Source of the DNA: Azoarcus sp. | Lineage (GTDB): Bacteria; Pseudomonadota; Gammaproteobacteria; Burkholderiales; Rhodocyclaceae | Direction: 5' to 3' | Length of the DNA: 39,456 nucleotides | NCBI GenBank assembly: GCA_031289095.1 | Contig: JAITQD010000018.1 | Location: 1-39,456, forward strand | Shown: positions 31,156-38,534 of the stretch, one piece after another | Layout: each line of letters begins with the position of its first letter | Position numbering within the stretch: position 1 is the first letter of the stretch | Notes under the pieces: model-generated | Told to the model about the DNA's origin: nothing | Seen by the model: the letters and a program-made list of their open reading frames with translations, nothing else | The model's database searches: none | Program-made: the position numbers and the translations under genes

Positions 31156-31950
31156 ATGATCGACGGACGCGAAGACCAGGCCGCCGGCCTGCGCCGGCTG
31201 TTTCGCCAGACCCCGCCTGCGGTGGTTGCTTTCTACGTCACAGGCCGTCATCGCGCTGGCAACGCGATTCTGGCCGCACATCGCATCGCCGCCCAGCGAC
31301 AGCGCGTGCTCCTGATCGACGAAGCCGCTGGCGACGAGGCGCTTGCCGAAACGCTGGGCCTCGCCCCCGGCCCCGATCTCCTGCAAATGCTCGACGGGCG
31401 CCTGACTCTGGCCGAACTGCTGCAACCCGTGCCCGGCTTGTTTGGGCGCGTTCCCGCTGCCGCCGCCGCGCTCGCCCTGCCGCTGCTTGACGATGCCCGT
31501 CGCGCCTGTCTGGTGCAAGCCGTGCGTGTATTGCATCGCCATGCCGGTTTCGTGCTGATCCATGCAGGCTGCGATTCGGCCCGCGACCCCTCGCCGTTCG
31601 TGCAGGCCGCGCCCCAGCGGCTGCTGGTGGCCGAAGCCAGCGCCAGCGGGGCGACCGATGCCTATCGCGTCATCAAGCAACTGGCTGCGGCGGGCGCGGG
31701 TTCGCTGCACATAGCGGTGACGCGGGCGCGCAGTAGCGATGACGCACGGAATTTTTTCACATCGCTGCAAAAGCTGGTGCGGCACCATGTCGGTGTACCA
31801 CTGGTCTGGCTCGGCGAAGTCGAACGCGACGATCTGGCGGCGGGACTGACCCGCATGCCATCGGCGGCTTCGGCGCGCGAGGAGGGAGCAACCTTCCTGC
31901 GGCGTCTCGCGGGCACAACCGTATGGCGGCAGGCCGGAGCATCCGGGTGA
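31156..31950 (+). CDS. flhG: FlhG/FleN-like protein with degenerate ATPase site
   Basis: The position right after flhF and the N-terminal EDQAAGLRRLF identify an FlhG homologue. In known FlhG the DQAxGLR helix stimulates the FlhF GTPase. The MinD/ParA fold is still readable (RVLLIDEAAGD, then LAELLQPVPGLF), but the P-loop expected as KGGxGKT reads TGRHRAGN. It lacks both the signature and catalytic lysines and the Thr, and the usual LLLDADLG is LLIDEAAGD. ATP binding and dimer-switch function are therefore doubtful. The length is 264 residues, slightly short. It may act only as an FlhF activator. Confidence 0.8.
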   Translation: MIDGREDQAAGLRRLFRQTPPAVVAFYVTGRHRAGNAILAAHRIAAQRQRVLLIDEAAGDEALAETLGLAPGPDLLQMLDGRLTLAELLQPVPGLFGRVPAAAAALALPLLDDARRACLVQAVRVLHRHAGFVLIHAGCDSARDPSPFVQAAPQRLLVAEASASGATDAYRVIKQLAAAGAGSLHIAVTRARSSDDARNFFTSLQKLVRHHVGVPLVWLGEVERDDLAAGLTRMPSAASAREEGATFLRRLAGTTVWRQAGASG

Positions 31951-31988
31951 AATGATGCAGCGGGCTTATGGCGGCGGAACGTTTTGTG

Positions 31989-32018
31989 TTGGCAATGTCG
32001 GTGTCAGTAAGGGAAAAT
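31989..32018 (+). promoter_or_regulatory. Candidate internal promoter before fliA
   Basis: TTGGCA (31989-31994) and GAAAAT (32013-32018) are separated by 18 bp in the 130-bp gap between flhG and fliA. It is a weak match, which could let sigma-70 polymerase supply FliA separately. Confidence 0.25.
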
Positions 32019-32080
32019 ACCCCGTTTTCGTCGCGCCCGCGCCGCAATGGCCAAGGCGCAAGCACTCACAGGTTGCATGG

Positions 32081-32854
32081 ATGCATGACGCTGAAGGTCG
32101 GCTCGACGTGGATCAACTGGTGGTGTCATACGCGCCGCTGGTGAAGCGCATTGCATACCAGATGATGGCCAGACTGCCGGCCAGTGTCGAAGTCGAGGAT
32201 CTCATCCAAAATGGCATGATGGGTCTGCTCGACGCCCTCAACCGCTTCGAGGAGGGCATGGGAGCGCAGTTCGAGACCTACGCCGTGCAGCGCATCCGCG
32301 GCGCGATGCTCGACGGCCTGCGCGAAGCCGACTGGGCGCCGCGCAGCACCCGGCGCGACATGCGGCGCATCGAATCCGCTATCCGCGAACTCGAACAGCA
32401 GTATGGCCGTCCGCCCAGCGAAACCGAACTGGCTGCGCACCTCGGCATGCCGCTGGCCGATTACCAGCGCATGTTGCAGGACGCGCGCGGGCATCAACTC
32501 GTTTATTTCGACGATTTCACTTCCGATGGCGGCGAGGACTTTCTCGAACGTCATCTCGGTGAAACGGGCGGCAACCCCCTTGAACTGCTGGAAGACGCCG
32601 ACGGCAAGGCGAGGCTGGTCAAGGCGATCGAAGAACTGCCCGAGCGCGAAAAAATGGTGATGGCGCTCTATTACGACGAAGACCTCAACCTGCGTGAAAT
32701 CGGCGAAGTGCTGGGCGTAACAGAATCCCGTGTGAGCCAGTTGCACAGCCAGGCTGTGGCCCGTTTGCGTGCACAGATGCACGGAACACTGGCGGGCAAG
32801 TCCAGGGCCGCCGCGCGGCGCGGTCGTCCGTCAGGAAGCGCGGGCGGAAACTGA
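32081..32854 (+). CDS. fliA: RNA polymerase sigma factor FliA (sigma-28)
   Basis: FliA directs transcription of late flagellar and chemotaxis genes and is held inactive by FlgM. The 257-residue product has region 2 (YAPLVKRIAYQMM through DLIQNGMMGLLDALNRF), region 3 (RRDMRRIESAIRELEQQYG) and region 4 with a helix-turn-helix (LREIGEVLGVTESRVSQLH). The ATG at 32081 gives the family's normal start; the frame is open back to 31952, but that extension of 43 residues is atypical and includes the candidate promoter. Its antagonist flgM is in this window. Confidence 0.95.
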   Translation: MHDAEGRLDVDQLVVSYAPLVKRIAYQMMARLPASVEVEDLIQNGMMGLLDALNRFEEGMGAQFETYAVQRIRGAMLDGLREADWAPRSTRRDMRRIESAIRELEQQYGRPPSETELAAHLGMPLADYQRMLQDARGHQLVYFDDFTSDGGEDFLERHLGETGGNPLELLEDADGKARLVKAIEELPEREKMVMALYYDEDLNLREIGEVLGVTESRVSQLHSQAVARLRAQMHGTLAGKSRAAARRGRPSGSAGGN

Positions 32855-32861
32855 CGCCGCC

Positions 32862-33602
32862 ATGGACAGCATCAGTCTCATCGGTCTCGTTCTTGCCCTG
32901 GGAGCCATTCTCGCCGGGCAGGCGCTCGAAGGCGGGCACCTTTCCTCGCTGCTGCAACCGACGGCTTTTCTGATCGTGATCGGCGGCACCGCTGGTGCGG
33001 TGCTGCTGCAAAGTCCGCTCCGGGTGTTCCTCGACGGCGTGAGGATGCTCAAATGGGTGTTCGTGCCGCCGCAACTCGACCCCGAACGCATCATTTCCCT
33101 CGTCACCGGCTGGAGCGCGGTGGCCCGGCGCGACGGCCTGCTCGTGCTCGAACGCCACATTGGCGTGCTCGACGATTCCTTCATGCGGCGCGGCCTGCAA
33201 ATGCTCGTCGATGGCGTCGATCCCGTGCAATTGCGCGAGACGCTCGAAATCGAAATCGACGCCTGGGCGACGGGGCTGCGGCAGAGCGCCCGCATATGGG
33301 AGAGCGCTGGCGGTTATTCCCCGACTATCGGCATTCTCGGCGCGGTGCTTGGGCTGATTCACGTCATGGAAAACCTCAGCGATCCAACCAAGCTCGGTGC
33401 GGGCATCGCGGTGGCGTTTGTCGCCACCATCTACGGCGTCGGTCTTGCCAACCTCGTGCTGTTGCCGATATCCAAAAAACTCATGACCCATGTCGGCACC
33501 CTGGCCGCCCAGCGTGAAATGCTCGTCGACGGTCTTGCCGGCATCGCCAACGGCGACAACCCGCGCATCATCGACAGCCGCATGCGGGGCCATATCCACT
33601 AG
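32862..33602 (+). CDS. motC: Flagellar stator protein MotC (MotA family)
   Basis: This MotA-type stator subunit has 246 residues, the same as Pseudomonas MotC as I recall it. Helices 1-2 lie near residues 4-22 and 33-51. A cytoplasmic loop carries charged residues R90 and E97, corresponding to the rotor-contact Arg90/Glu98 of E. coli MotA. Helices 3-4 lie at about 152-172 and 180-203, with the conserved P154 in GGYSPTIGILG. The ATG at 32862 is 8 bp after fliA, so it is likely co-transcribed. With the next gene it forms a MotCD-type proton channel. Confidence 0.93.
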   Translation: MDSISLIGLVLALGAILAGQALEGGHLSSLLQPTAFLIVIGGTAGAVLLQSPLRVFLDGVRMLKWVFVPPQLDPERIISLVTGWSAVARRDGLLVLERHIGVLDDSFMRRGLQMLVDGVDPVQLRETLEIEIDAWATGLRQSARIWESAGGYSPTIGILGAVLGLIHVMENLSDPTKLGAGIAVAFVATIYGVGLANLVLLPISKKLMTHVGTLAAQREMLVDGLAGIANGDNPRIIDSRMRGHIH

Positions 33603-33614
33603 GGCGCACGCACC

Positions 33615-34505
33615 ATGGCACGGCGACGCAGACCGCGAAGTGAAGAACACGAGAATCTCGACCGCTGGCTCGTTTCCTACGCCGATTTCATCACCCTGCT
33701 GTTCGCTTTTTTCGTGGTCATGTATTCGTTGAGTTCGGTGAACGAAGGCAAATACCGCGTGCTTTCCAACTCGCTGGTTCAGGCGTTCCGCAGCGTCAAC
33801 GACAACGGGGAAGGGCAGCGCGTCGTGCCGCCGGTCACGGTGGTGACGCCTCCGGTCAGGCCCCGGCGGGCCGCCGTGCCCGACAAACAGGCGGGGGAAC
33901 GTCGGCGGCAGACCGCGCAGAAAATGCGCAACATGGCCGACGCCATCCGCAGTGTTTTGCGGCCCCTGACCGAAAACGGTCAGGTCAGTGTCACCGAGGG
34001 CGCATTCGGGGTCACGGTGGAAATCAACGCCAGCGTGCTGTTTGCCCCCGGCGAGGCGGTGCTTGGAGGGGATGCGTCGTCAGCATTGCGCGCCGTGGCC
34101 GGCGTGCTCGCGGCGGCGGAATTCCCGATCACGGTCGAAGGCCACACCGACAACACGCCAATCAGCAACTATCGTTTTCCTTCCAATTGGGAACTGTCGG
34201 CGGTGAGGGCTTCAGCCGTGGTGCGCCTGTTCATCGAAAACGGCGTGCCGCCGGATCGCCTGACCGCAGCCGGCTATGCCGACCAGCGCCCGGTCGCCGG
34301 CAACGACAGCGAAGCGGGGCGGGCGCGCAATCGCCGCGTGGCGATCATGATCGAATCGCGGTTGCCAGAGGCGGCGTCCGAACCCGAATCCGGACTGGAT
34401 GCAGATACGAATACTTCCAGCGACGGCATCGCGCCCGACGATCCCATCAGTTCCATCTTGCCGCCCACGCCGCCGCCTGCGTTCGAGCAAATCGAAATAC
34501 GCTGA
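33615..34505 (+). CDS. motD: Flagellar stator protein MotD (MotB family)
   Basis: This MotB-type subunit has 296 residues. It has a basic N-terminus (MARRRRPRS) and one transmembrane helix (about 20-40) with the ion-binding aspartate D24 in SYADFITLL. A plug/linker rich in Arg and Pro (about 70-100) and a C-terminal OmpA-like peptidoglycan-binding domain follow. The latter shows VEGHTDNTPISNYRFPSNWE and GYADQRPVAGN. A Ser/Pro-rich tail ends the protein. It pairs with MotC immediately upstream (12-bp gap). Confidence 0.93.
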   Translation: MARRRRPRSEEHENLDRWLVSYADFITLLFAFFVVMYSLSSVNEGKYRVLSNSLVQAFRSVNDNGEGQRVVPPVTVVTPPVRPRRAAVPDKQAGERRRQTAQKMRNMADAIRSVLRPLTENGQVSVTEGAFGVTVEINASVLFAPGEAVLGGDASSALRAVAGVLAAAEFPITVEGHTDNTPISNYRFPSNWELSAVRASAVVRLFIENGVPPDRLTAAGYADQRPVAGNDSEAGRARNRRVAIMIESRLPEAASEPESGLDADTNTSSDGIAPDDPISSILPPTPPPAFEQIEIR

Positions 34506-34532
34506 ACCGGTGGATCGGCGGCAAGGAATCCC

Positions 34533-35012
34533 TCACGCGCTCCCAAGGCGCCTTCCGCTCCCCGTGGGCCGCGAGTGCCCGCCAGCATCGTAGAGCTGCG
34601 GATGATTGGCGGCGGAGAGCAACACGGAAAGAGCGGCCTGATTGTGCTGCATGCGTTCGGCGATCAACTGTCCGTTGATGGCGTTGCGGTTGTGCGCCTT
34701 GCTGGCGAGTGTGAGCACTTCTTCCCAGCGCGTCAGCAGCTTTGGCAGTTTGGCGCAGATTGTGCGCATTGCGTCCTTGTCGCGGGCAAGGCCGTAACGG
34801 GCCAGGAGCATGCTGCGGTCGTCATGCAGGCGTTGCAATTGACGGTAACGTTCGTTTTTTTCCACGGTCAGGGTGAACAGTCCGTCGGAGTCGCCAGCGA
34901 CGAGCAGGGATTCTTCGCGTTCGAGCAGCGCGAGGAAGTCCTTGATCTGGCTTGCCTCGGCTTCGACCAGGAAGGTGAGGCGCTGGAGTTCGGTGGGGGC
35001 GGGTGTTTGCAT
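34533..35012 (-). CDS. flgN: Flagellar export chaperone FlgN
   Basis: FlgN escorts the hook-filament junction proteins FlgK and FlgL to the export gate. The 159-residue product is nearly all helical, with repeated Glu, Leu and Gln (FLALLEREESLLVAGD and NERYRQLQRLHDDR are typical FlgN stretches). The start at 35012 (MQTPAPTELQRL) is preferred; a longer frame upstream would add residues unlike the family. It lies 137 bp after flgM on the same strand, but a strong terminator stands between them. It converges with motD across 27 bp. Confidence 0.88.
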   Translation of the reverse strand: MQTPAPTELQRLTFLVEAEASQIKDFLALLEREESLLVAGDSDGLFTLTVEKNERYRQLQRLHDDRSMLLARYGLARDKDAMRTICAKLPKLLTRWEEVLTLASKAHNRNAINGQLIAERMQHNQAALSVLLSAANHPQLYDAGGHSRPTGSGRRLGSA

Positions 35013-35090
35013 GGCGGTACGAATGAGAATGTAGGGAAGATGCAGGGGTTTCCTAGCATTCTTCATGCCATGCCCGGCGGCGAGTGGACG

Positions 35091-35132
35091 AAAAAATGGC
35101 GGGAATTGCGTCAATGGCTCGCAATCCCCGCC
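35091..35132 (-). terminator. Rho-independent terminator between flgM and flgN
   Basis: On the minus strand a 13-bp stem with one mismatch (arms 35120-35132 and 35098-35110, 9-nt loop) is followed by six T residues (35091-35096). It would end the flgM transcript 17 bp past its stop, leaving flgN to read-through or its own promoter. Confidence 0.8.
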
Positions 35133-35149
35133 CCTGGGCCGCGCGATTT

Positions 35150-35449
35150 TTAAGAGCGGCCAGCCTGTAACTCAAGCATCTGGCGCACGTCGGCGATAAG
35201 ACCGTCGGCGATGCGGTTGGTATCTACTTTGAAATGGCCTTCGCGGATGGCCTGTTTTATTTCTTCAACCCGCTTGCTGTCGACCGCCGGCGTTTCCGCC
35301 AGTGCGGCTTCAGCTTTTTGCAGGGTCGATGCGAGCGGCGACAGTTGCACGCTTTCCCCGGCGCTCGCCCTGGGCGTCGAACCCGGGCGCAACCGCGCCT
35401 CGGTGGCGTGGGTTGGAGCGACCGGCTTGCCCAGGCTCTCGATTTTCAT
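35150..35449 (-). CDS. flgM: Anti-sigma-28 factor FlgM
   Basis: FlgM binds FliA until the hook is complete, then leaves the cell through the flagellar export channel. The 99-residue protein has a disordered N-terminal half (Pro, Ala, Ser) and a C-terminal sigma-binding region. There the family pattern DSKRVEEIKQAIREGHFKVD is followed by RIADGLIADVRQML. It has its own sigma-28-type promoter upstream (35490-35516) and a terminator after the stop, so it can be made under FliA control as in other flagellated bacteria. Confidence 0.94.
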   Translation of the reverse strand: MKIESLGKPVAPTHATEARLRPGSTPRASAGESVQLSPLASTLQKAEAALAETPAVDSKRVEEIKQAIREGHFKVDTNRIADGLIADVRQMLELQAGRS

Positions 35450-35489
35450 GATGGGGACTCCAGAGATGAGGGAGACGTTTGTGATTCAG

Positions 35490-35516
35490 GCTACGGCCCG
35501 AGGGCGGAAAACTTTA
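35490..35516 (-). promoter_or_regulatory. Sigma-28 (FliA) promoter of flgM
   Basis: The minus strand reads TAAA, then exactly 15 nt, then GCCGTAGC. The consensus is TAAA-N15-GCCGATAA, so the -35 and the GCCG core are perfect. It lies 41 bp before the flgM start codon. Confidence 0.75.
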
Positions 35517-35587
35517 GCACGCAATCGAAAAATATCGCCAGCAAGCCCTGTGCGCAATGCCCTTGCGGGGTGGCGTCCGGTTTTCAC

Positions 35588-36289
35588 TCAGTTGGCGATT
35601 TCCACCGTGCCGTCGGCGCGCGCCGTGCCGGTGACGACCCGGTTGTCCGGCAAGCGCACTTTCGCGGCTTCGCCCGGCGCGGCGGAGTTGAGCGCCCGCC
35701 CGGTGCTCGATACCTGGAAACCCGCACCGTGACTGACGACGGTGACTGTGCTGCCTTGCCGCACGGCAGTAGGCGCGCGCAGCATGCGGGTTTGCAGGGG
35801 GCTGTCCTTGGCGAGTGCGTAACGGGTATGGCGACCCGTGGCCTGGCTCCCGTCGGTGAGCACGTCGTCGGGCAGGGCGGCAAGGTTGCCGCGCCGGGTG
35901 TCGAGGTCGTCAGGGCCGACGATTTGCCCGGCGCGCAGGGGACGGGCGGCGACGAGGTAGTCGGCCACGACTTTCACCCGTGCCTGAAGATAAACCGTCC
36001 AGGCGACCGGCGCGTCGCAACGCACCCCGACGCTGAACGCGCCCCAGGCGCGCGTTGCAGCGGGCAGGAAGGCCGTTGGCGCGGTGCAGGGCGGCAGGCG
36101 GTTGTCGGGGTCGAGCGGGCCAATTTCGATGCTGACTTCGCCGCCCAGCCCCTGCGTTTGCGCTTCGATGAGCTGGCGGACGGCGGTTTCGACAGGCGCA
36201 GGCGGCTGTTGCGCAGCAGCACCCGCCGTGACGGCGAAAAGGGCGAGGGCGGCGAACAGGCGGTAGGGAAGGGATGTCCGGTCGATCAT
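35588..36289 (-). CDS. flgA: Flagellar P-ring assembly chaperone FlgA
   Basis: FlgA is a periplasmic chaperone for P-ring assembly. From the ATG at 36289 the product is 233 residues. It has a signal peptide (hydrophobic core LPYRLFAALALFAVTAGAAA), an N-terminal domain with two conserved Cys (C near PPCTAP and C in VRCDAP), and a SAF-like domain (about 115-175, AARPLRAGQIVGPDDLD). The C-terminal beta domain has GRALNSAAPGE. An ATG at 36361 in frame adds 24 residues before the signal peptide and is rejected. It is divergent from flgB across a 675-bp region. Confidence 0.92.
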   Translation of the reverse strand: MIDRTSLPYRLFAALALFAVTAGAAAQQPPAPVETAVRQLIEAQTQGLGGEVSIEIGPLDPDNRLPPCTAPTAFLPAATRAWGAFSVGVRCDAPVAWTVYLQARVKVVADYLVAARPLRAGQIVGPDDLDTRRGNLAALPDDVLTDGSQATGRHTRYALAKDSPLQTRMLRAPTAVRQGSTVTVVSHGAGFQVSSTGRALNSAAPGEAAKVRLPDNRVVTGTARADGTVEIAN

Positions 36290-36385
36290 GACGGCATTGC
36301 AGCACGACGGATGGTTCTGGGCAAGGGCGGAGCGGGTGATGGAGAAAAAGAAATATTCCACGCTTTGGGTAATCGTATTTCACGA

Positions 36386-36410
36386 ATAATTTTTAATCGT
36401 TAAAAATTAT
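36386..36410. repeat. AT-rich perfect palindrome
   Basis: ATAATTTTTAA-TCG-TTAAAAATTAT has perfect 11-bp arms around a 3-nt centre, about 100 bp upstream of flgA. Short arms TCACGAAT (36380-36387) and ATTCGTGA (36441-36448) form a second inverted pair around it. It may be a regulator or H-NS-like binding region. Confidence 0.6.
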
Positions 36411-36523
36411 GCGGCCCGTCGTCAATAAATTCACAAGTCGATTCGTGACAAAATTGGAAATCGTATTTCTCAAACTTTAGAAAGTTCGTCTCCCATAAAT
36501 GAAAATGCTCCCCCCCTGTTTCT

Positions 36524-36723
36524 GTCCCTGATGGGGTGTGCTTTTGAAAGGGCGCAGCCCGAGTTTGACTTTGTGGCCGTCTTTCAGGTGTCGAGGGACG
36601 AACATTTTCCGTGAGCCTTTCCGTGAGATTCTGGCGGTTTTCCCGGTTACGGCCACGCGCCCCGAAGGGGCTTTCGTGTTGGCGAGTTGCGTAGCCCTTT
36701 CAAAAGCACACCCCATCAGGGAC
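36524..36723. mobile_element. 200-bp element with perfect 30-bp terminal inverted repeats
   Basis: The left arm (36524-36553) starts GTCCCTGATGGGGTGTGCTT, and its exact reverse complement is the right arm (36694-36723). The interior also folds: GTGGCCG/CGGCCAC arms, a GCCCCGAAGGGGC hairpin and a doubled TTCCGTGAG. No transposase is encoded and no target duplication is clear. Each arm contains an ATG that opens a frame inward; the minus-strand one stays open past the far arm. It is best viewed as a MITE-like or other structured repeat. Confidence 0.65.
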
Positions 36724-36920
36724 TGCGCCCGCAGGTGCTATACCGAAGGTGAGGGCGCATTAATCCGGCAATCACGGCAAGGCGTGACGGAAATTTCTGC
36801 CGCCAACGTACGCATTTCTGTAATGAATTGATGGGCATTTCCCGGTCTTATCCGCAAAAGGCGATACAAAAAACGAAATTAAAATAGGCGTCACGATGAT
36901 AAATAGCGCTTCGCGCCAGT

Positions 36921-36936
36921 TGGCATGATTGATGCG
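36921..36936 (+). promoter_or_regulatory. Sigma-54 promoter of the flgB operon
   Basis: TGGCATGATTGATGCG has GG and GC separated by exactly 10 nt and matches TGGCA-G at -24 and TGC at -12 of the sigma-54 consensus. It lies about 30 bp before the flgB start, so the leader is short. It implies RpoN plus a FleQ/FlrC-type activator. Confidence 0.7.
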
Positions 36937-36964
36937 GCACGTAGCTCGACACCCGGGTGATGCA

Positions 36965-37369
36965 ATGAAAAACCTGCTTGATCGCGACCTTTTTGTCCAC
37001 CAGACCGCGCTGAATCTCCAGGCGTACCGGCAGCAATTGTTGGCATCGAACATCGCCAATGCCGATACGCCGAACTACAAGGCGCGTGACATCCAGTTCC
37101 GTGAGGCGCTGGCGGCGGCTGTGGGCGGGCGGCGCGGGAACCTGGCGCTGGAGACAAGCAACGCCCGGCACCTGGGCGGCACGGTGAGCCTGTCGCCGGA
37201 AGCCTTCGTGCGCTACCGCAGCGAATGGCAGTCGGCGGTCGATGGCAATACCGTGAGTATGGACGCGGAGCGCGCTGCTTTCGCCGAGAACACGACGCAC
37301 TACGAAGCCAGCATCACATTTATCAACGGTCTGCTGCGCACGATGCAGACGGCCATTACCGGCCAGTAA
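36965..37369 (+). CDS. flgB: Flagellar basal body rod protein FlgB
   Basis: FlgB is a proximal rod subunit exported by the flagellar type III system. The 134-residue product has the rod signature [21 protein letters not shown] near residues 24-44 and a C-terminal helix ([20 protein letters not shown]) typical of the family. The ATG at 36965 ([10 protein letters not shown]) fits the family start; an ATG at 36929 in frame lies within the sigma-54 promoter and is rejected. It is first in flgBCDE. Confidence 0.94.
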   Translation: MKNLLDRDLFVHQTALNLQAYRQQLLASNIANADTPNYKARDIQFREALAAAVGGRRGNLALETSNARHLGGTVSLSPEAFVRYRSEWQSAVDGNTVSMDAERAAFAENTTHYEASITFINGLLRTMQTAITGQ

Positions 37370-37412
37370 GCGTCCGCCGCGCTGCGACGGGCCGGGAGAC
37401 AGGGAGAGAGCC

Positions 37413-37829
37413 ATGGACGGCAACATGTTCAACGTTTTCAGCATTGCCGGTTCGGCGCTTACAGCGCAGTCGATGCGCCTGAACACCACTGCATCCAACC
37501 TTGCCAACGCCGATAGCGTGACCTCTGCGGACGGGCAGCCCTACCGCGCCAAACAGGTCGTTTTTGCCGCCCGGCAATTGCCGGGTGCCGGTTCGACCTC
37601 GTTGGGGGTGCAGGTGACACAGGTGGTCGACAGCGCTGCGCCGATGCGGCTGGTCTATGAGCCAAACAACCCCGCCGCCCGCGCCGATGGCTATGTCGAG
37701 ATGCCCAATGTGAACGTGGTCGAAGAAATGGTGAACATGATTTCCGCCTCGCGCTCGTACCAGAACAACGCCGAGGTGATGAACACGGCACGAACCTTGC
37801 TGCAACGTACCCTGCAAATCGGTCAATAA
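37413..37829 (+). CDS. flgC: Flagellar basal body rod protein FlgC
   Basis: This 138-residue rod subunit has the N-terminal signature [20 protein letters not shown], the conserved middle [20 protein letters not shown], and the C-terminal helix [27 protein letters not shown] ribosome-binding site precedes the ATG. It lies 43 bp after flgB and is co-transcribed. Confidence 0.95.
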   Translation: MDGNMFNVFSIAGSALTAQSMRLNTTASNLANADSVTSADGQPYRAKQVVFAARQLPGAGSTSLGVQVTQVVDSAAPMRLVYEPNNPAARADGYVEMPNVNVVEEMVNMISASRSYQNNAEVMNTARTLLQRTLQIGQ

Positions 37830-37855
37830 GCCCGACCGCAGGAGGAATTCAAGTC

Positions 37856-38518
37856 ATGAGCACCAACGACAGCACTATTTCGCAAATAGCGAACGCCTAC
37901 AGTTCGTTGAGCCGTACCGCGCCGGTGAATACCAAGGTGGACAGCGAACAAAGCCGCTTTCTGACGCTGCTGACCACCCAGTTGCGCAATCAGGATCCGA
38001 TGAACCCGATGGAGAACGCCGAACTGACTTCGCAATTGGCGCAGATGAGTACGGTCGATGGCATCGAACGCCTCAACACGATGGTGACATCGCTGCTTGG
38101 TATGCAGGAGCTTTCGGACAGCGCCGCGCTGGTCGGGCGTGGCGTGCTGGTCGATGGCAGTGGGCTGGGACTCACCGAAGTCGGCGCGATCGGCGGTTTC
38201 GAGCTGGATACCCCCGCCGATACGATCAAGCTCGTCGTGCGCGACGCCAGCGGCCTGCCGGTGAAGACGCTCGAATTCAACAACCTGGATGCAGGCAGCC
38301 ACAACTATATGTGGGACGGCCTGGCCGACGACGGAACGCAGGCGGCTGAAGGCATGTACACCGTGACTATCGAAGCGAGCCAGAACGGTGCGCGCGTGTC
38401 GGCTCGGACACTGGAATTCGGCTTGGTGACGAGCGCGGTGAGCGGTGCGAGCGGCGTCGACTTGCAAGTGGGGCCGCTCGGCATCTTCAAGCTCGACGCG
38501 ATCAGGCAAATCCTGTGA
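37856..38518 (+). CDS. flgD: Flagellar hook assembly (cap) protein FlgD
   Basis: FlgD is the scaffold that caps the growing hook. The 220-residue product has the export/assembly region FLTLLTTQLRNQDPMNPMEN (about 41-60), then AELTSQLAQMSTVDGIERLN. A C-terminal FnIII/Tudor-like region follows (VVRDASGLPVKTLEFNNLD through WDGLADDGTQAAEGMYTV). GCAGGAGG lies upstream of the ATG. It is placed between flgC and flgE, as is standard. Confidence 0.95.
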   Translation: MSTNDSTISQIANAYSSLSRTAPVNTKVDSEQSRFLTLLTTQLRNQDPMNPMENAELTSQLAQMSTVDGIERLNTMVTSLLGMQELSDSAALVGRGVLVDGSGLGLTEVGAIGGFELDTPADTIKLVVRDASGLPVKTLEFNNLDAGSHNYMWDGLADDGTQAAEGMYTVTIEASQNGARVSARTLEFGLVTSAVSGASGVDLQVGPLGIFKLDAIRQIL

Positions 38519-38534
38519 AACAAGGAGAATAAAA

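Larger units (their letters stand above)
36290..36964. other. Gap between flgA and flgB with palindromes and a repeat element
   Basis: The 675 bp contain, from left to right: an AT-rich segment (about 36350-36500) with an 11-bp-arm palindrome and repeated AATCGTATTTC (36371-36381 and 36459-36469); a 200-bp element with 30-bp inverted repeats (36524-36723); another AT-rich stretch; and a sigma-54 promoter (36921-36936). Open frames inside the element lack ribosome-binding sites and recognisable domains, so no gene is called. Confidence 0.6.

Noticed and set aside
36477-36831. Open frames on both strands through the 200-bp inverted-repeat element
   Set aside because: They start from ATGs within or near the repeat arms, lack ribosome-binding sites and recognisable domains; better explained by the repeat itself.
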